From assembly GCA_965153355.1 (NCBI GenBank), contig OZ231128.1, positions 24,056,001 through 24,120,000 on the forward strand: a stretch of DNA of 64,000 nucleotides. The letters run 5' to 3'. The position numbers were made by a program, and so were the translations under genes. Positions 38,810 to 52,178 of this stretch are shown here, one piece after another (position 1 is the first letter of the stretch; every line of letters begins with the position of its first letter). Source of the stretch: Flaccisagitta enflata. Lineage: Eukaryota; Chaetognatha; Sagittoidea; Aphragmophora. Below the pieces are notes generated by a model. The model saw only the letters and a list, made by a program, of their open reading frames with translations, searched no databases and was not told the DNA's origin.

Positions 38810-39090
38810 GTCATAGGAAAGTTCTCTATCAGATGGATATGACTCAAAATCATGTACAAAGATAAACCACAACAAAAATTTGGTCATGGGACCTCTGGAA
38901 ATTACCGCCGCCATCCCCCTTCATTTCCCATTGAAAATGTAAAGGAAGGATTTTTGCCTGTGTTTTATCATTGGAAAGGGGGTGGGTGGCGGCGCCAATT
39001 TATAGGGATTCCAGGTATAAATTTTTTTCATAGAACATCTGTAAACATGATTTTGGGCCATATCCCTCTGATAGAGAACTTTTTTATGAC
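38810..39090. mobile_element. Fold-back MITE, about 281 bp
   Basis: GTCATAGGAAAGTTCTCTAT at the left is mirrored by AGAGAACTTTTTTATGAC at the right. The arms stay similar past CAAAATCATGT to CCGCCGCCATCC / GGTGGCGGCG near the centre. No clear target duplication. Confidence 0.75.
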
Positions 39091-39193
39091 ATTACATTTT
39101 TTGTTGTTAGGCTACTAACTACTCTCCAGGTGTTCCAATACTTCTTTCCTGGTAGTATGTCTGACTGTCTCTTTGATTGTATGTTTCTCTTGC

Positions 39194-39427
39194 TACTATC
39201 TTGCTAATAAGTATATCACCATCTGAAAAAAACAGCATCAACCTTGGAAAAATGTTGCTTTTAGGCTAATAAAGCTACAATTACCAGATTGGTTGCATCT
39301 TAAAGAGTTTGAACAAACAGTCAAAATGTGCCCAATCTGGTTATTATAGCTTTTTTTGTTTAGGAGCAAGACTCTTCTAAAGTTGATGCTTCATTTCAGA
39401 TGGTGATTATTTATTAGCAAGATAGTA
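39194..39427. mobile_element. Palindromic MITE, about 234 bp, copy 2
   Basis: Left TACTATCTTGCTAATAAGTA and right TATTAGCAAGATAGTA are inverted. The inner CACCATCTGAAA / TTTCAGATGGTG and CCAGATTGG / CCAATCTGG blocks follow the same layout as the 15850-16082 element. Confidence 0.8.
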
Positions 39428-39632
39428 TCTGGCCAAGGGTGACCATCTGTTCATATGCTTAAGAGTTTCTGTCTGGCACCTCGGTCCCTGATTTCGATGA
39501 CGTCAGTTTCTGTCTACGTATGAGACTATGAGTCAAAGATGAGTATTGTGTCTTTAATCTGAAAAAGGCATAATTGATACTATTGATTAATCCGAATCAT
39601 CAGTAAACCACTGCTTACGTGTTTGTCCGTCT

Positions 39633-39636
<4 letters not shown>

Positions 39637-39682
<46 letters not shown>
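39637..39682. repeat. (CT)n microsatellite
   Basis: Clean CT run. Confidence 0.95.
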
Positions 39683-39684
<2 letters not shown>

Positions 39685-40147
39685 CTTTGCTCTCCTTCTC
39701 TCTTTACTTGTCATTCACGCGTTATAATGCGTTATTTTTAGTCAAATGGCGTCTTTATCGCCCTTGACTGAGACTCAATAGGCTGTGGTCGAAAACGTGG
39801 TTAATGCCGTGGCTCAGGCTGTGGTAACGGATAAAGTAATTTGCTAAAAAAAGAATATTGGTAAACTATGGTGAGTGCTTTGGTAGAGGCGTAAGCCCTG
39901 GAATTTCGTGACTTGTATCCATTGAATTGTCACCATACTTTCCAAATCATGGCTTTGTTATTGTGAATATTGGTTTCTGTTGGGGAAAGAAAAAGCAAAC
40001 TCAATGTAACATATTGTTATGTATAAAAATGAACGATAACTCTTTGATGTCATCATTAAATCAAACTTTTTCAAAAAATGAAAAATGCCATTTAGGAAAA
40101 TTTTCTTTTCAAAGGATAAGAATGTTTACTCATAAGACCTTCATGAA
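39683..40147. other. Unassigned spacer
   Basis: No repeat or gene recognised. Confidence 0.5.
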
Positions 40148-40281
40148 ACAAGGCTAAGTAGGCCAATAAGGTGCGACGTGTGGATCGTCGAAAATATGCG
40201 TTACCCAACAGACCAACCGACCAACCAACCGACCGACCAACGGACACCGCCAGTTATAGAGATGCTTTGTCGCACCTATAA
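40148..40281 (+). mobile_element. Family C element, complete
   Basis: AACAAGGCTAAGTAGGCCAA, TAAGGTGCGACGTGTGGATC, GTCGAAAATATGCGTTACC, a GACC/CAACC tract, CGCCAGTTATAGAGATGC, then TTTGTCGCACCTATAAAA. Subterminal AGGTGCGAC pairs with terminal GTCGCACCT. Opposite strand to the 5338 copy. Confidence 0.85.
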
Positions 40282-40624
40282 AATGAGGTTATAAACTATT
40301 TCCTTCATACACCACCTTATATCTATCCTATCATGCCCTCTGTCAATTCATTGTTCCTTCTTATCTCTCATACAACCAAAAAAAAAAAATAAGAGCGAAC
40401 GCGTGAAAAAAAGGAAAGAAGGAAGGAATATCAAGAAATGGGCAAAAGTTGGTAGAGTTGCAACCAACGATGCATAGATGCCATCAATGATGCCATTATG
40501 ACCTCCGTTGCCTTCCCCTACTTCAACCCATCGAGACTTCCACAGAAAAGGAGAAAGAGAGGAAATTCCATGCTTTTAGGAAAAGAATGGGGCAGTATAA
40601 CTGAATGGGAGGAATCAGTCTCAC

Positions 40625-40780
<156 letters not shown>

Positions 40781-41589
40781 AGACAGAGAGAGTGAACTGA
40801 AGTGTGAACTACAGTTTATGACGAAACAAATGGAATGGCACGTGGATAGCGAAGAAGAAGAAAAAAAAATGAGGAGAATATGCACAAAAAATCGTGACAT
40901 ACTAGGTGGGACCTGTATGAATTGATACAATGTAGAAAAGAAAGATATACATGATTTGAGGCCTTGAGTGTCTGCTTTCGACTGCGCTTTAATTTGTATG
41001 TGAGACAATGATGAATCACATTATCGTCATTGACTCGTATGGGGGTAAGTTGTGTAAATTTGAAAGGAAAATCATAAGTTAGAAACGGGAAGTGTCATGA
41101 GGTGAAACAAGAGGGCTTTTTGACTTGAGAGCCATAGGTCCTAGGGGTATTAGTTGTACCAAATGCGTAACCGACTACTAAGAAAAGACGGTTAGTGAGA
41201 GTAATTCGCGTTTGTTACAATACATGGATACACCGCTGCTCCAGTTAAGTGGGTGGAGCAGTAAAAGGAAGGCGAGGGAAGTCAAGGGAAGTCTTGGGTA
41301 TTTGGATTTTGGAGTTTTGGACAGGGGCAGAGACCAACAGATGGACTGACCAACCGAACAAAAAACCATAAAAGTGGGATAGAGAGTCATGTGTATGGAA
41401 CTAGACTATCAACAAATTATTTGGCGAAAAGTGCGAATTTTCTCCTGAATACTAGTACAAAGAGCAAAAAAAAAAAAGAAAAAAGAAAAAAATAACAAAC
41501 AACAAAAACAAAAAACAAAAGCAAGTTAGATAAGTGTTGTAAATCGCCTTTGGGCGCGCCAAAGAGGAAATCTCATGCACGCCAACAAC
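40781..41589. other. Spacer with a possible degenerate family A copy at 41222-41395
   Basis: ATGGATACACCGCTGCTCCA, GTGGGTGGAGCAG, GGACAGGGGCAGAGACCAAC, GACTGACCAACCG, then GATAGAGAGTCATGTGTATG follow the A element order but are strongly diverged. A-rich run near 41465-41520. The rest is unassigned. Confidence 0.4.
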
Positions 41590-42370
<781 letters not shown>

Positions 42371-42372
42371 AA

Positions 42373-42999
42373 TAGTCGCAAAAGCGTAACATGGTCAGCG
42401 GTACCCGATGCCCCTAAGTTAGTGTATGTGGGAATGAGATTATGAGAGGGTCAGCAGCCCCGGAGGGGCCGATGACCTATGATTCCACATAGGACAATTT
42501 TCTCCTGTTTGAGAAGCTGGTTTGGAGGGCTGAGAAGCCTGATTTTGGTTTTGAAAGGTCTGATTTAGGGTCTGAGAGGCGTGGTTTGGGGTCTGTTGAG
42601 CTTGATTTTGGGTCTGAAAGGCCTGATTTGGCTTTGAGGGGTCTAGTTTGGGGTCTGAAAAGCCTGATTTGGGAGCTGAGGCCTGATTTGGGTCTGAGAG
42701 GCTTAATTTGGGGTCTGAGAAGCCTGGTCTGGAGTCTGGGAGGCCTGATTTGGGGTTTGAGTGGCCTGATTTGGGGGCTGAGAGGCCTGATTTGGGTCTG
42801 AGAGGCCTGATTTAGGGTCTGGGAGGCCTGATTTGGGGTCAGAGAGGTTTGATTTGGGGTCGGAAAGGCCTGTTTTGGGGTCGGAAAGGCCTGATTTGGG
42901 GTCTGAGGGTTCTTATTTGAGGCTTGGGGAGGGGGGATGTACGGACGGACGGAAAACGGAATCATAGGTCATCGGCTCCTCCGGGGCCGCAGCCCAAAA
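42373..42999 (+). mobile_element. Family D element, complete copy D7 (about 627 bp)
   Basis: Head AGTCGCAAAAGCGTAACA and TGGTCAGCGGTACCCGATGC. Left subterminal CAGCCCCGGAGGGGCCGATG and ACCTATGATTCC. Minisatellite 42540-42915 (TGATTTGGGGTCTGAGAGGC, 20-21 bp). Short GGAC tract. Right GGAATCATAGGTCATCGGCT and CCTCCGGGGCCGCAGCCC. The two subterminal parts are inverted matches, distinct from D5 but alike within this copy. Confidence 0.85.
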
Positions 43000-43246
43000 G
43001 GGGTAAAATTCTTTTCTTTACTAATTTCGAGTGCCAAAATATTTTTTGAACTTTTGGTCCCACAGTTAGAATTTCATGACATTGGGCCAACTACGGTTTT
43101 GGTTTTACTTTGCATAACCTCTAAGTTTTTTGGTTTGTTTATTGTGTGTTTTTGTTTATAAATGGCTCATAGTGCAAAACAGGGTCCAACCTCTCGATAT
43201 ATATTGAAAAAGGTTCAAGAGGCGTTACCAAGATTTGGCCTCTGAT

Positions 43247-43250
<4 letters not shown>

Positions 43251-43343
<93 letters not shown>
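43251..43343. repeat. (CT)n microsatellite
   Basis: Clean CT run of about 93 bp. Confidence 0.96.
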
Positions 43344-43345
<2 letters not shown>

Positions 43346-44724
43346 ACATGGCTTGCAGGAAACTCAACAACCATAATTGGCTTGAGTTAGCAATTATTTT
43401 GATGTTGCTACGTGGCGTAGAAATATGCAATCGAGTTCGTCAATTGTACAAAGTGAGAACAAGGCCGAATGCTCAGCTATTGGCGACTTACCTGATCATC
43501 CAAACGGCATAAAGGAAAAAAAGCAAAAGATTGGAGAGAAAATATTACGATTAGTTGATTTAGAACTTGCAGTATTCATTATATGAAAACGGAGCTTTAT
43601 AAAAACGCAGCCCTCCTTAACAATCATTTTACAGACTTTATGTTCAATTTCATATAAATGAAATTACACGACCAAACGTAGAGTGTATCCAGAAGAGAAA
43701 GTTGCTTCAAGCAGAAGAAATATGCCCTATGACCTAGAACCCTAGAATTGGTCGCAAATGATAGCTAATTGGTAGACTTTGATTCTACTGATAATAATCT
43801 GTCACTTGAGACCAGTCTCAGGGTCCTATGTAATTTAGAATAAAAATATCAGACTTCTAAAAAGAATCACCCCTCATAACTTGACTTGGCCTTCAAAATG
43901 GTAAAAGACCCGACTCTACACCATGCTGTATTGGTCCGTCTGTCTCTCCATTTGTTCATCCGTCCGTCTGTCTATCCTTCCAACCGTCAGTCCGTCCATC
44001 CATCGGTAACATTTTAAAATTTCTGTTGTTTTGTCTTTTTTGCGAGGTTTTAAGTCAGCACTAGTTGTGCATGTATTACTGGGAGTATATTTGTTCATAT
44101 ATTCTTTTCTGGTTGTACTGCCCTTGACCATTCGTCCACGACTTTGCCCTTTGTAGAGCTTGTTTTTTAATGTAATGCTTTCTATCAGCGATCAAGGGAT
44201 CACTGTTGAGACTTGGTAAAACAAGACCGCAGCAATAGCATATTACCAACACACGTGACATTATAGGACATTTTGGTTTTCAAGCTAGATCCAAAGTTTA
44301 TCGTCAGTCAGTCCGATATAAAAACGATGTAAGATTAAGAACCAGGGACAAGGGCTTGGGTTGGCAACCGATTCTGCGTTATTCAACATTCTTTTTCAAT
44401 CAACGGGCTTTGTTTGAATGAATAATTCACGCCAACGCCTTGTGGATTTTCAGATCGTGCTCTAGTCGCCAAAACTGATGATATACGCTGATAGTATTGA
44501 TCTTTATTTCAATGATTTCCGCAGAAAGGAAAGACTGTCAACGACTAAAGGTTTAATTTCTCATTTGGCAACATTTGTGATCAATGTCGCGACATGCACT
44601 CAGGTGAAATATTTCAACACATGAAGTCAGTTTCAGCAAACAGTGGCATGTTGAAATATCCAAATGAGATTGTTACGCCGACGTGACGGGCAAACAAAAG
44701 GTAATTTCCCAACCAAAGAACAAT

Positions 44725-44728
<4 letters not shown>
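43344..44728. other. Spacer with two weak family A-like pieces
   Basis: AGAACAAGGCCGAATGCTCA near 43455 looks like an A 5' end without a body. CCCGACTCTACACCATGC near 43910, followed by GTCCGTCTGTC and CATCCATCGGTAACATTTT (to about 44015), resembles a reversed A 3' half. The rest is unassigned. Confidence 0.4.

Positions 44729-44820
<92 letters not shown>
44729..44820. repeat. (GA)n microsatellite
   Basis: Clean GA run. Confidence 0.96.
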
Positions 44821-44821
<1 letters not shown>

Positions 44822-44957
44822 CAGAGACAGACAGTAGCAGAGGCATACAGACACAGACATACATACAAAGACATACAGACCGATTAAAAGAGATGTGAAG
44901 AGAGTAAAAGAAAAACAGGCAGACAGAGATGAAGACAGAAAGATGAAGATCGACTGA

Positions 44958-44976
44958 GATAGACAGACAGATAGGC

Positions 44977-45049
<73 letters not shown>

Positions 45050-45051
45050 GT
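44958..45051. repeat. (GACA)n microsatellite
   Basis: GACA units, clean from about 44976 to 45050, with looser CAGA motifs on both sides. Confidence 0.95.
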
Positions 45052-45261
45052 GGACAAACGAGACAGACAGATGGACAGACGGACAGTCAGATTCACACCA
45101 AACAATGAGACGTTAAATGGAAAAAGCAAAACAGACAAAGGAAAAGGTGGGTGAAACAGAAAAAAAAGTCGAGCGGATCATGAATGCATTCTGTGGGTCG
45201 ATTTGACCGGATTCAACTGAGAGTCAAAATGAGCCTCAAGGGTGTAATTTTAGCATCGTAT

Positions 45262-45475
45262 CACTGTTCCATGCCTGAAAGACATAATACCTCATAGCGC
45301 ACACCTTCTATGGGGCTGTTTGAGTTCCATACCTGGAAGACATACTACCTCATAGCGCACATCATCTGTGAGGCTGTTCCATGCCTGGAAGACATACTAC
45401 CTCAAAGCGCACACCTTTTGTGGGGCTGTTCATGGAAGACATACTACCTCAGAGCGCACATCTTCTGTGGACCCT
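45262..45475. repeat. Tandem repeat of 47-58 bp, four units
   Basis: GGAAGACATACTACCTCA and GCGCACACCTTCTNTGNGGC blocks recur with starts near 45277, 45335, 45387 and 45434. Spacing shortens because parts of the linker are lost. Confidence 0.85.
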
Positions 45476-46272
45476 CCGGCTCTGCTTGAAATAGCTAGCT
45501 CCATGCATTGAGCAGGGGGCAAGTGGCAGGCTCCAGGTGGACTATGACTTTGCTTTCTCCTAAATGTCATAGGTGGTATAGAATCCTGCATGATAGACTA
45601 ACATCTTTACAATAATCATTGTCTGCTGAACGCAGCACAGTTACGCAAGATTCCCGATGATAAAAAAAAGTTTTTTAATACGTAAAAGGAATCTAGCACT
45701 ATGTCCATACAATCATCAATTCGTTTTGCAGGGTCTGGCTGGGTCCTCTAAGTGGCTGCTGCCCAAAAGTGATGATTTAGCAATGTCAGACCAACAGTCA
45801 CTTAACAGGTCTCTCTTCACTTCTTGTCCCTGTTATGGGCTGAAATGGGTGAAGTCCTTGGGGCTGTGTCAAGGGGGAGTACTCCTATTGAAACACAGGT
45901 GAAACCATTCGACCTTGTGAACACACCCTCTCCTGCACCCAAAGAAAAGAGAAGAAAAAAGAGACAAAGAGAGAGATAGAGCGAGTTAGAGCTACTACAG
46001 ACATGAGACAGAAAGGTATGGAGAAAAAAAAGAGTTTCCTTATATTGGGTTGAAAGGTGCGGCCATAAATAATGCAGCTTCAATGTTTCTTTGTTGACGC
46101 CAGGAATGAATGAATTTCGTAAACAAATACCAAAACAAATTTTTCGTAAACAAATTCATGCTACTCGGTGTTTCTCATCGGCGCTTGGGAGATGTTTTTC
46201 CCCCTTCATTTGTTTTGTTTGTGGTCTTTTCCGAGTTTTCTGCTTTCTGTTTTTGTTTAGCAAGAGACAAAC
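45476..46272. other. Unassigned spacer
   Basis: A faint D-like patch (GGCTGCTGCCCAAAAGTGAT near 45761) without tract or minisatellite. No gene recognised. Confidence 0.4.
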
Positions 46273-46305
<33 letters not shown>

Positions 46306-46308
46306 TAA
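46273..46308. repeat. Short (GA)n microsatellite
   Basis: GA run with one AAAG interruption. Confidence 0.9.
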
Positions 46309-46785
46309 AGGAGCTACAGGAGCTACATGGCTAAAGGAGACTCACTAAGTGCCCATGTTCTCAATGACATGTTTCTCTACAGAAATCTGTCAATATTCAA
46401 CAAATATATGTCTCTCTTCAAGTCTCTTCTCTTTATTCCTCTCTTCATGTCTCTACTCGTTGTTTGTCTCTTTCTTCATGTCTGTTCTCCCTCTTTTAAT
46501 TGTCTCTCTCCTCCTCTCTCTGACCCTCCAGATTCCCACTTGGAAACTTCTTTAAAAGTGCCATTAGTGGACATCAGACCTGACGGGATTCACCTTATCT
46601 GTCCTAAATGACCAAAGCGCTAATGTAGAGCTAAGTAGAAAAAATTGTTAAAAGGAAAGAAGGAAAAAAGTGGAGGGAAAAAGGAGGAAAAGAAGGCTCT
46701 GATAAAAAAGAAGAAACACTTAACAAAAAAGTGATGGCGATTTAAGATTTTGTAGTTGTTGTTGTGGCAGTTAATGTTATTGGTC

Positions 46786-46788
<3 letters not shown>
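46309..46788. other. Unassigned spacer
   Basis: CTCTTC-rich segment near 46410-46520. No gene or element recognised. Confidence 0.45.
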
Positions 46789-47213
<425 letters not shown>

Positions 47214-47496
47214 TGATGTTGCCGGCCCTGTTCCAACAGTGTGATTTTCTCTACCTCTCTGTCCTTTAGTCCACAACCTTTCGCCGCCTTTTCTTTCATT
47301 TTTTCCCACACATTTCACCATTTCACCATTTTTGCCATTTCTTATCTTATTTCCCTCCTCTTACACCGCAATAACCTCTTCCCCTCTTATACAACGTTGA
47401 CTTTCTTTGTCTTTCTTTGGCTCACTGTCGATTTCTATTCCTCTTTAAGGGTGTATGAGCCGCATCTCTCCCTTCGTCAGTGCATCTCTCCCTCTG

Positions 47497-47691
<195 letters not shown>

Positions 47692-48312
47692 CCGTGTTTC
47701 TCTTTTCAATGTCATCAGGTTGTCCGTATCTGCCGGCATATTCCGCGTTCTTTGCTTTCCTTTTTCTTGATCGGGTCAGGAAAGCGTCGACCTTTTCTTT
47801 CTCAGTGATTTGCCGCTTCCTTCAATGCCGCACATCTCTAGTTCACCCTTTTTATCAAAAACACGTTGTTGGTTATTCTTATTAACAATTTTCTAAACAA
47901 TTAAAACTATGATAGCGATTGGTCAGATTGTTCAAAGGCAAAGTTGAACAACTTGATTGAGCCTCTTGACAAACCATTGTTTTGGTGTACATAACTGATT
48001 AAACTTAACACTCAGGATCTATTCCAAGACGCTCGCTCACCCTCCCCTCCCAACCGATGTTTAAACAACCTGAAAGGACTAAACAATCAGCCGATTATGA
48101 GGCATAAACAGGAGCGTTGTCGAAGAAAGCAGAAATTTGCAGGAAAGGCTTGAGCACGACCAAAGCGAACAACTGGAAAAAGAAAACAAGCCCCCCTGAA
48201 AGAAAAGTGTGGATAAGCGAACAACCTGAGTGAATTGCCGAATGGCTTTATTTTTTCAGTCATTTACCATGAGCAGGTTCTTAAACACACCTGTTTCTTG
48301 CTGTCACTGCTT
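47692..48312. other. Unassigned spacer
   Basis: No repeat or gene recognised. Confidence 0.5.
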
Positions 48313-48560
<248 letters not shown>

Positions 48561-48714
48561 TCCCTTTACGTGGTCTTTGCCACCATCTTCGTCTTTGTTG
48601 CCATATTTTTTATCGTTAACGTCATCATTTTTCTTTCTTTCATTGTTATAGCGAGTTATGACTGTATTTGCATATGAGGCTAGGCGTCAAGCTGTTAGAA
48701 GCTTTCAGACGCAC

Positions 48715-49190
48715 CTCTGTGGAATATCCTTGGGATTTGCGTTTTAGTACGTTCTCGCACTGATGGCCTCAATGTTGTCGATCCCCGCATTGACTTTGAT
48801 GGTCCCTGACTCCCTGCACTGATGTCATCCTTGGGAATTGAATTTAGTATGTTCTCGCACTAATGGTCTCAATGTTATTGATCTTCACATTGACTTCAAT
48901 GTTCCTTCCACTGATGTAAACCTTGGGATTTCCGTTTAAGTACGTTCTCCCACTAATGTTTTTGATCCACACATTGACTATAATGGTCCTTGTACTGATG
49001 TTATCCTTGTTTTAGTATGTTCTTGCAATGATGGTCTCAATGTTGTCGATCCTTGCATTGACTTTAATGATCCCTGCACTGATGTTATCCTTGGGATTTG
49101 CACTTTAGTATGTACTTGCACCCATGGTCTCTCTAAGTTGTTGGTCCTTGCATTAACTTTGATGATCCTTGCTCTGATGATGGTCTCGAC
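48715..49190. repeat. Minisatellite of 84-102 bp, about five diverged units
   Basis: CCTTGGGATTTGCG, TTTAGTATGTTCTCGCACT, ATGGTCTCAATGTTGTCGAT and CATTGACTTTGATGGTCC recur in order, with starts near 48730, 48832, 48923, 49005 and 49091. Confidence 0.85.
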
Positions 49191-50639
49191 GCGATGTTGT
49201 AAGTCCTTGCGTTGACATCATTATCGTGGTTAATCCTTGTGTCTGGATGTTGTTAGTCCTCACATTGACTAAAACAGACCTCACACTGATGTCATCTGTG
49301 CCGTTCTTGCTTGCCTCGACCAGAATGTTTTTTTTACTTTTCATGTCCTGTCGACCTTAGTGTCATTTTCATTTCAGATCATGCACAGTCTCATTCTTGG
49401 TTTTTGAATAAATTGTCTTCTATCTGTGTTTGTCTGAAAGCAAACCACCTTTGGAAAAAAAACTACGATGGCGCTTTTCATCTACATATGCTTAAGTCTG
49501 CTGAATGCTACGTATCTATATATGCTGAAAGCAGAAATTAGTACGTTTGCCTTTACTGGGCAAGCAAACATACGGTTTTTCTGGCGTCATTTCTAATCCA
49601 AAATGTGACAAAAATCAGGATAAAGTCCCATTTTTTTTCTTTGCATAGCTTGAGGGTTGACAAACACATACAAAAGCTCAATCTTCAATCAAGGTTTTTA
49701 TCTCGAGGCGCTCGTTTATGTTTAAGTCATGTTATTGTATGGTCACAGCTCTCCCCGGTGTCTTAAAAATCCTTGACCGATTCGTGTTCCCTTTTTCGGC
49801 GGCGGCTCCAAATGGCCGCTGTCCTGTAGAACGCGTTTATCCCCTCAAAGGCCTGAAATCCCAACGAAGACTACTGAGGCCTGAAATCTTGAGTGTGAAG
49901 CTTGGTCTGGTAGTGGCATGCCTTGTCAATTCTTGCCCAGTCATAATGTTTGTCAATTCTTGCCCAGTCATGATGTCACTGTCATCGTCTCCGAATATCT
50001 CTGCGTATCTTGTTTCCTTTACTTTTTTAATTCATTACATGTTGTTTTTCCCCCTCGGATATCCATCTCTGTTCTGTCGATCAGACTGTTCAGAAATTAC
50101 CCGTAAAGTTTGTTAAGCCCATGCTTTTCGTGACCTCTACGGCTATCATTTCAACTCAGGCAGATGTGTCCTTGTCTGAAAGAACTGTGCCGCTATGATA
50201 GATTGAATAATGATATATGTTGTAATTAAAAATTGCTATGATAGAATGACGAGCCGTGATGAATGACAAAAACAATTACTCAAAAATTGCTTAGCAGACA
50301 TTGTAAATATCCTTCCAGTGTTAAAAGCGAGATTGAGCAGGAGAAATGACTCCAAAATCTTTATAAATGCTGGTAAAAAAAAGTGAATTAATGAAATATC
50401 AGTCGACGGACTGACTTGTAGTGGAGCAGCGCGTGCGCATGTTGTATAAGTCTGAGAAGAAATACAAATCAGTTGGGGCCTCATCAAAACCTCTTTGGAA
50501 AAGGCTGAGAGGATGGGAAATGGCAAGGGGATGTGAAGGAGGCGGGTATGAAGTGATAATGACGATATCATGACAAGCTTGTAGATTATTGTTCATATAA
50601 TTATTAGAGTTATCATTACTTAAACTTATCTAAGCTTAT
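49191..50639. other. Spacer with a family D-like fragment at 49780-49895
   Basis: CGGCGGCTCCAAATGGCCGC, TGTCCTGTAGAACGCG, then two GGCCTGAAATC units at 49850-49890 look like a D end with the D1-type minisatellite. A tandem CAATTCTTGCCCAGTCAT pair lies near 49926-49972. No genes recognised. Confidence 0.5.
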
Positions 50640-50795
50640 ACTGTCGATGGGTAAGTCAGATGCACATCGACATAACGGTTGCATTGACATCAGCGCATGT
50701 GCCTCGTTGCAATGCAACGGTTGGGAGTTTGTTAATTGTTACCCAGCTTCACCTAACTCAGTGTACATTTCAATGTTTGTATCTGGCCTTGTTTA
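50640..50795 (-). mobile_element. Possible degenerate family A relative
   Basis: Ends ATTTCAATGTTTGTATCTGG and CCTTGTTT, the reversed A 5' end as at 59587-59793. The left part (TCGATGGGTAAGTCAGATGC) does not keep the hairpin or tract. Confidence 0.35.
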
Positions 50796-51296
50796 AAAGC
50801 CCCTGCAACTTTTCTTTTCAGACCAACGCTGAATAAACTGGAAGAGGGAGTATCCTATAAAAAATACGCCACTAAAGAACTCTATACTCAGCAAGTCTCA
50901 GCATGGAAAAGAACATCTTCTCATTCATTCATTTTGGTATTCTCTTATTTTCCTCTTTTCCCTCTCTTTCTCTATTTACCCCCGTGCTATTTTTGGCAAC
51001 TAAAGAGCTTGGATTTCTTGCCCAGACATCATAAAAAAGGGGACTGGCGCACATATCGCATGTCTCTTGATTCTTCTCTGTCATGATGATTCTATCCCAT
51101 TTCTGTCATCGTGCCATCGCGTTCACACCGACGGCTATCAGTTGAAAAGACGATTGAATTACGGAAATCTGTGTCGATTTTCATAGAATGATGAAAAACA
51201 AGTAAAAAAAGTTAGGATTGAATTATAACCGGAAATCAAGACCGATTTAGTTAGCTTTACGATTTAAATAATTGACAATTTCGTTGCGATATCATA
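50796..51296. other. Unassigned spacer
   Basis: No repeat or gene recognised. Confidence 0.5.
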
Positions 51297-51897
51297 AATA
51301 GTCGCAAAAGCGTTAGATGGTCAGCGGTACCCGTTGCCCCTATGTGAGTGTATGTTGGTGCAAGGTGGTTAGAGGGGCAGCGGCCCCGAAGGGGCAGCGG
51401 CCCCGAAGGGGCTGATGACCTATGCTGTTTTTATTTGAGCTTCAAGGCTGGAATTAGGGCCTGGAGGCTGGGATATGAGCCTTGCAGCTGGGATTTGAGC
51501 TTTTGAGCTGGGATTAGAGTCTCAGGCTGATATTTGAGCCTCAAGGCTGGGATTTGAGCCTCAAGGCTGGGATTTCAGCCTTGAGGCTAGGATTTGGGCC
51601 TCGAGGGTGGCATTTCAGCCTCAAGGCTGAGATTTGAGCCTCGAGGCTGGATTTGAGCCTCAAGGCTGGGATTTGAGCTTTGAGGCCGAGATTTGAGCTT
51701 TGAGGCTCGGATTTGAGCTTTGGGGCTGGGATTTGAGCCTCAAGGCTAGGATTTGAGCCTTGGGACTAGGATTTGGGTCTCGACGGGAGGGGGGGGGGGA
51801 CGTAGGAGGAGAAGGAGAAGAAGAAGAAGGAGAAATTTCTCCTGTGTAAAAGCATGGGTCATCGGCCCCTTCGGGGCCGCTGCCCAAAGAACGAAAG
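51297..51897 (+). mobile_element. Family D element, complete copy D8 (about 600 bp)
   Basis: Head AGTCGCAAAAGCGTTAGA and TGGTCAGCGGTACCCGTTGC. Left subterminal has GGGGCAGCGGCCCCGAA twice in tandem, then GGGGCTGATGACCTATG. Minisatellite 51455-51775 (GATTTGAGCCTCAAGGCTGG). A G-run and a GGAGAA-type tract replace the GGAC tract. Right CATGGGTCATCGGCCCCTTC and GGGGCCGCTGCCCAAA. Confidence 0.85.
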
Positions 51898-51995
51898 CAA
51901 ATTTATTTGTTCATTTAACTATAAACATACATACTACAGTTGCAAAGCGACTGGGCAAAATTATACCTTATGGTAACGCTGCCTTATTGCGAATA

Positions 51996-52080
51996 CAGTA
52001 GTAACTAAGAACTCTCTAGGTTTCAAACCTTATAGGCGAGTATGCTTTGATAGCGGGTGCGCTTTAACTGGGATCCACCG
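51996..52080. mobile_element. Possible 85-bp pogo-like deletion derivative
   Basis: Right end GGGTGCGCTTTAACTGGGAT and CCACCG is pogo-like when read in reverse. CAGTAGTAAC at the left is a poor match. TA lies on both sides (51994-51995, 52081-52082). Confidence 0.4.
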
Positions 52081-52117
52081 TACACTGCTTACCACATCTT
52101 ACCCCTCCCTTTGCCCT

Positions 52118-52120
<3 letters not shown>

Positions 52121-52175
<55 letters not shown>
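52121..52175. repeat. (CT)n microsatellite
   Basis: Clean CT run. Confidence 0.95.

Positions 52176-52178
<3 letters not shown>

Noticed and set aside
45715-45900. Family D copy
   Set aside because: Only GGCTGCTGCCCAAAAG resembles a D end; head, tract and minisatellite are absent.
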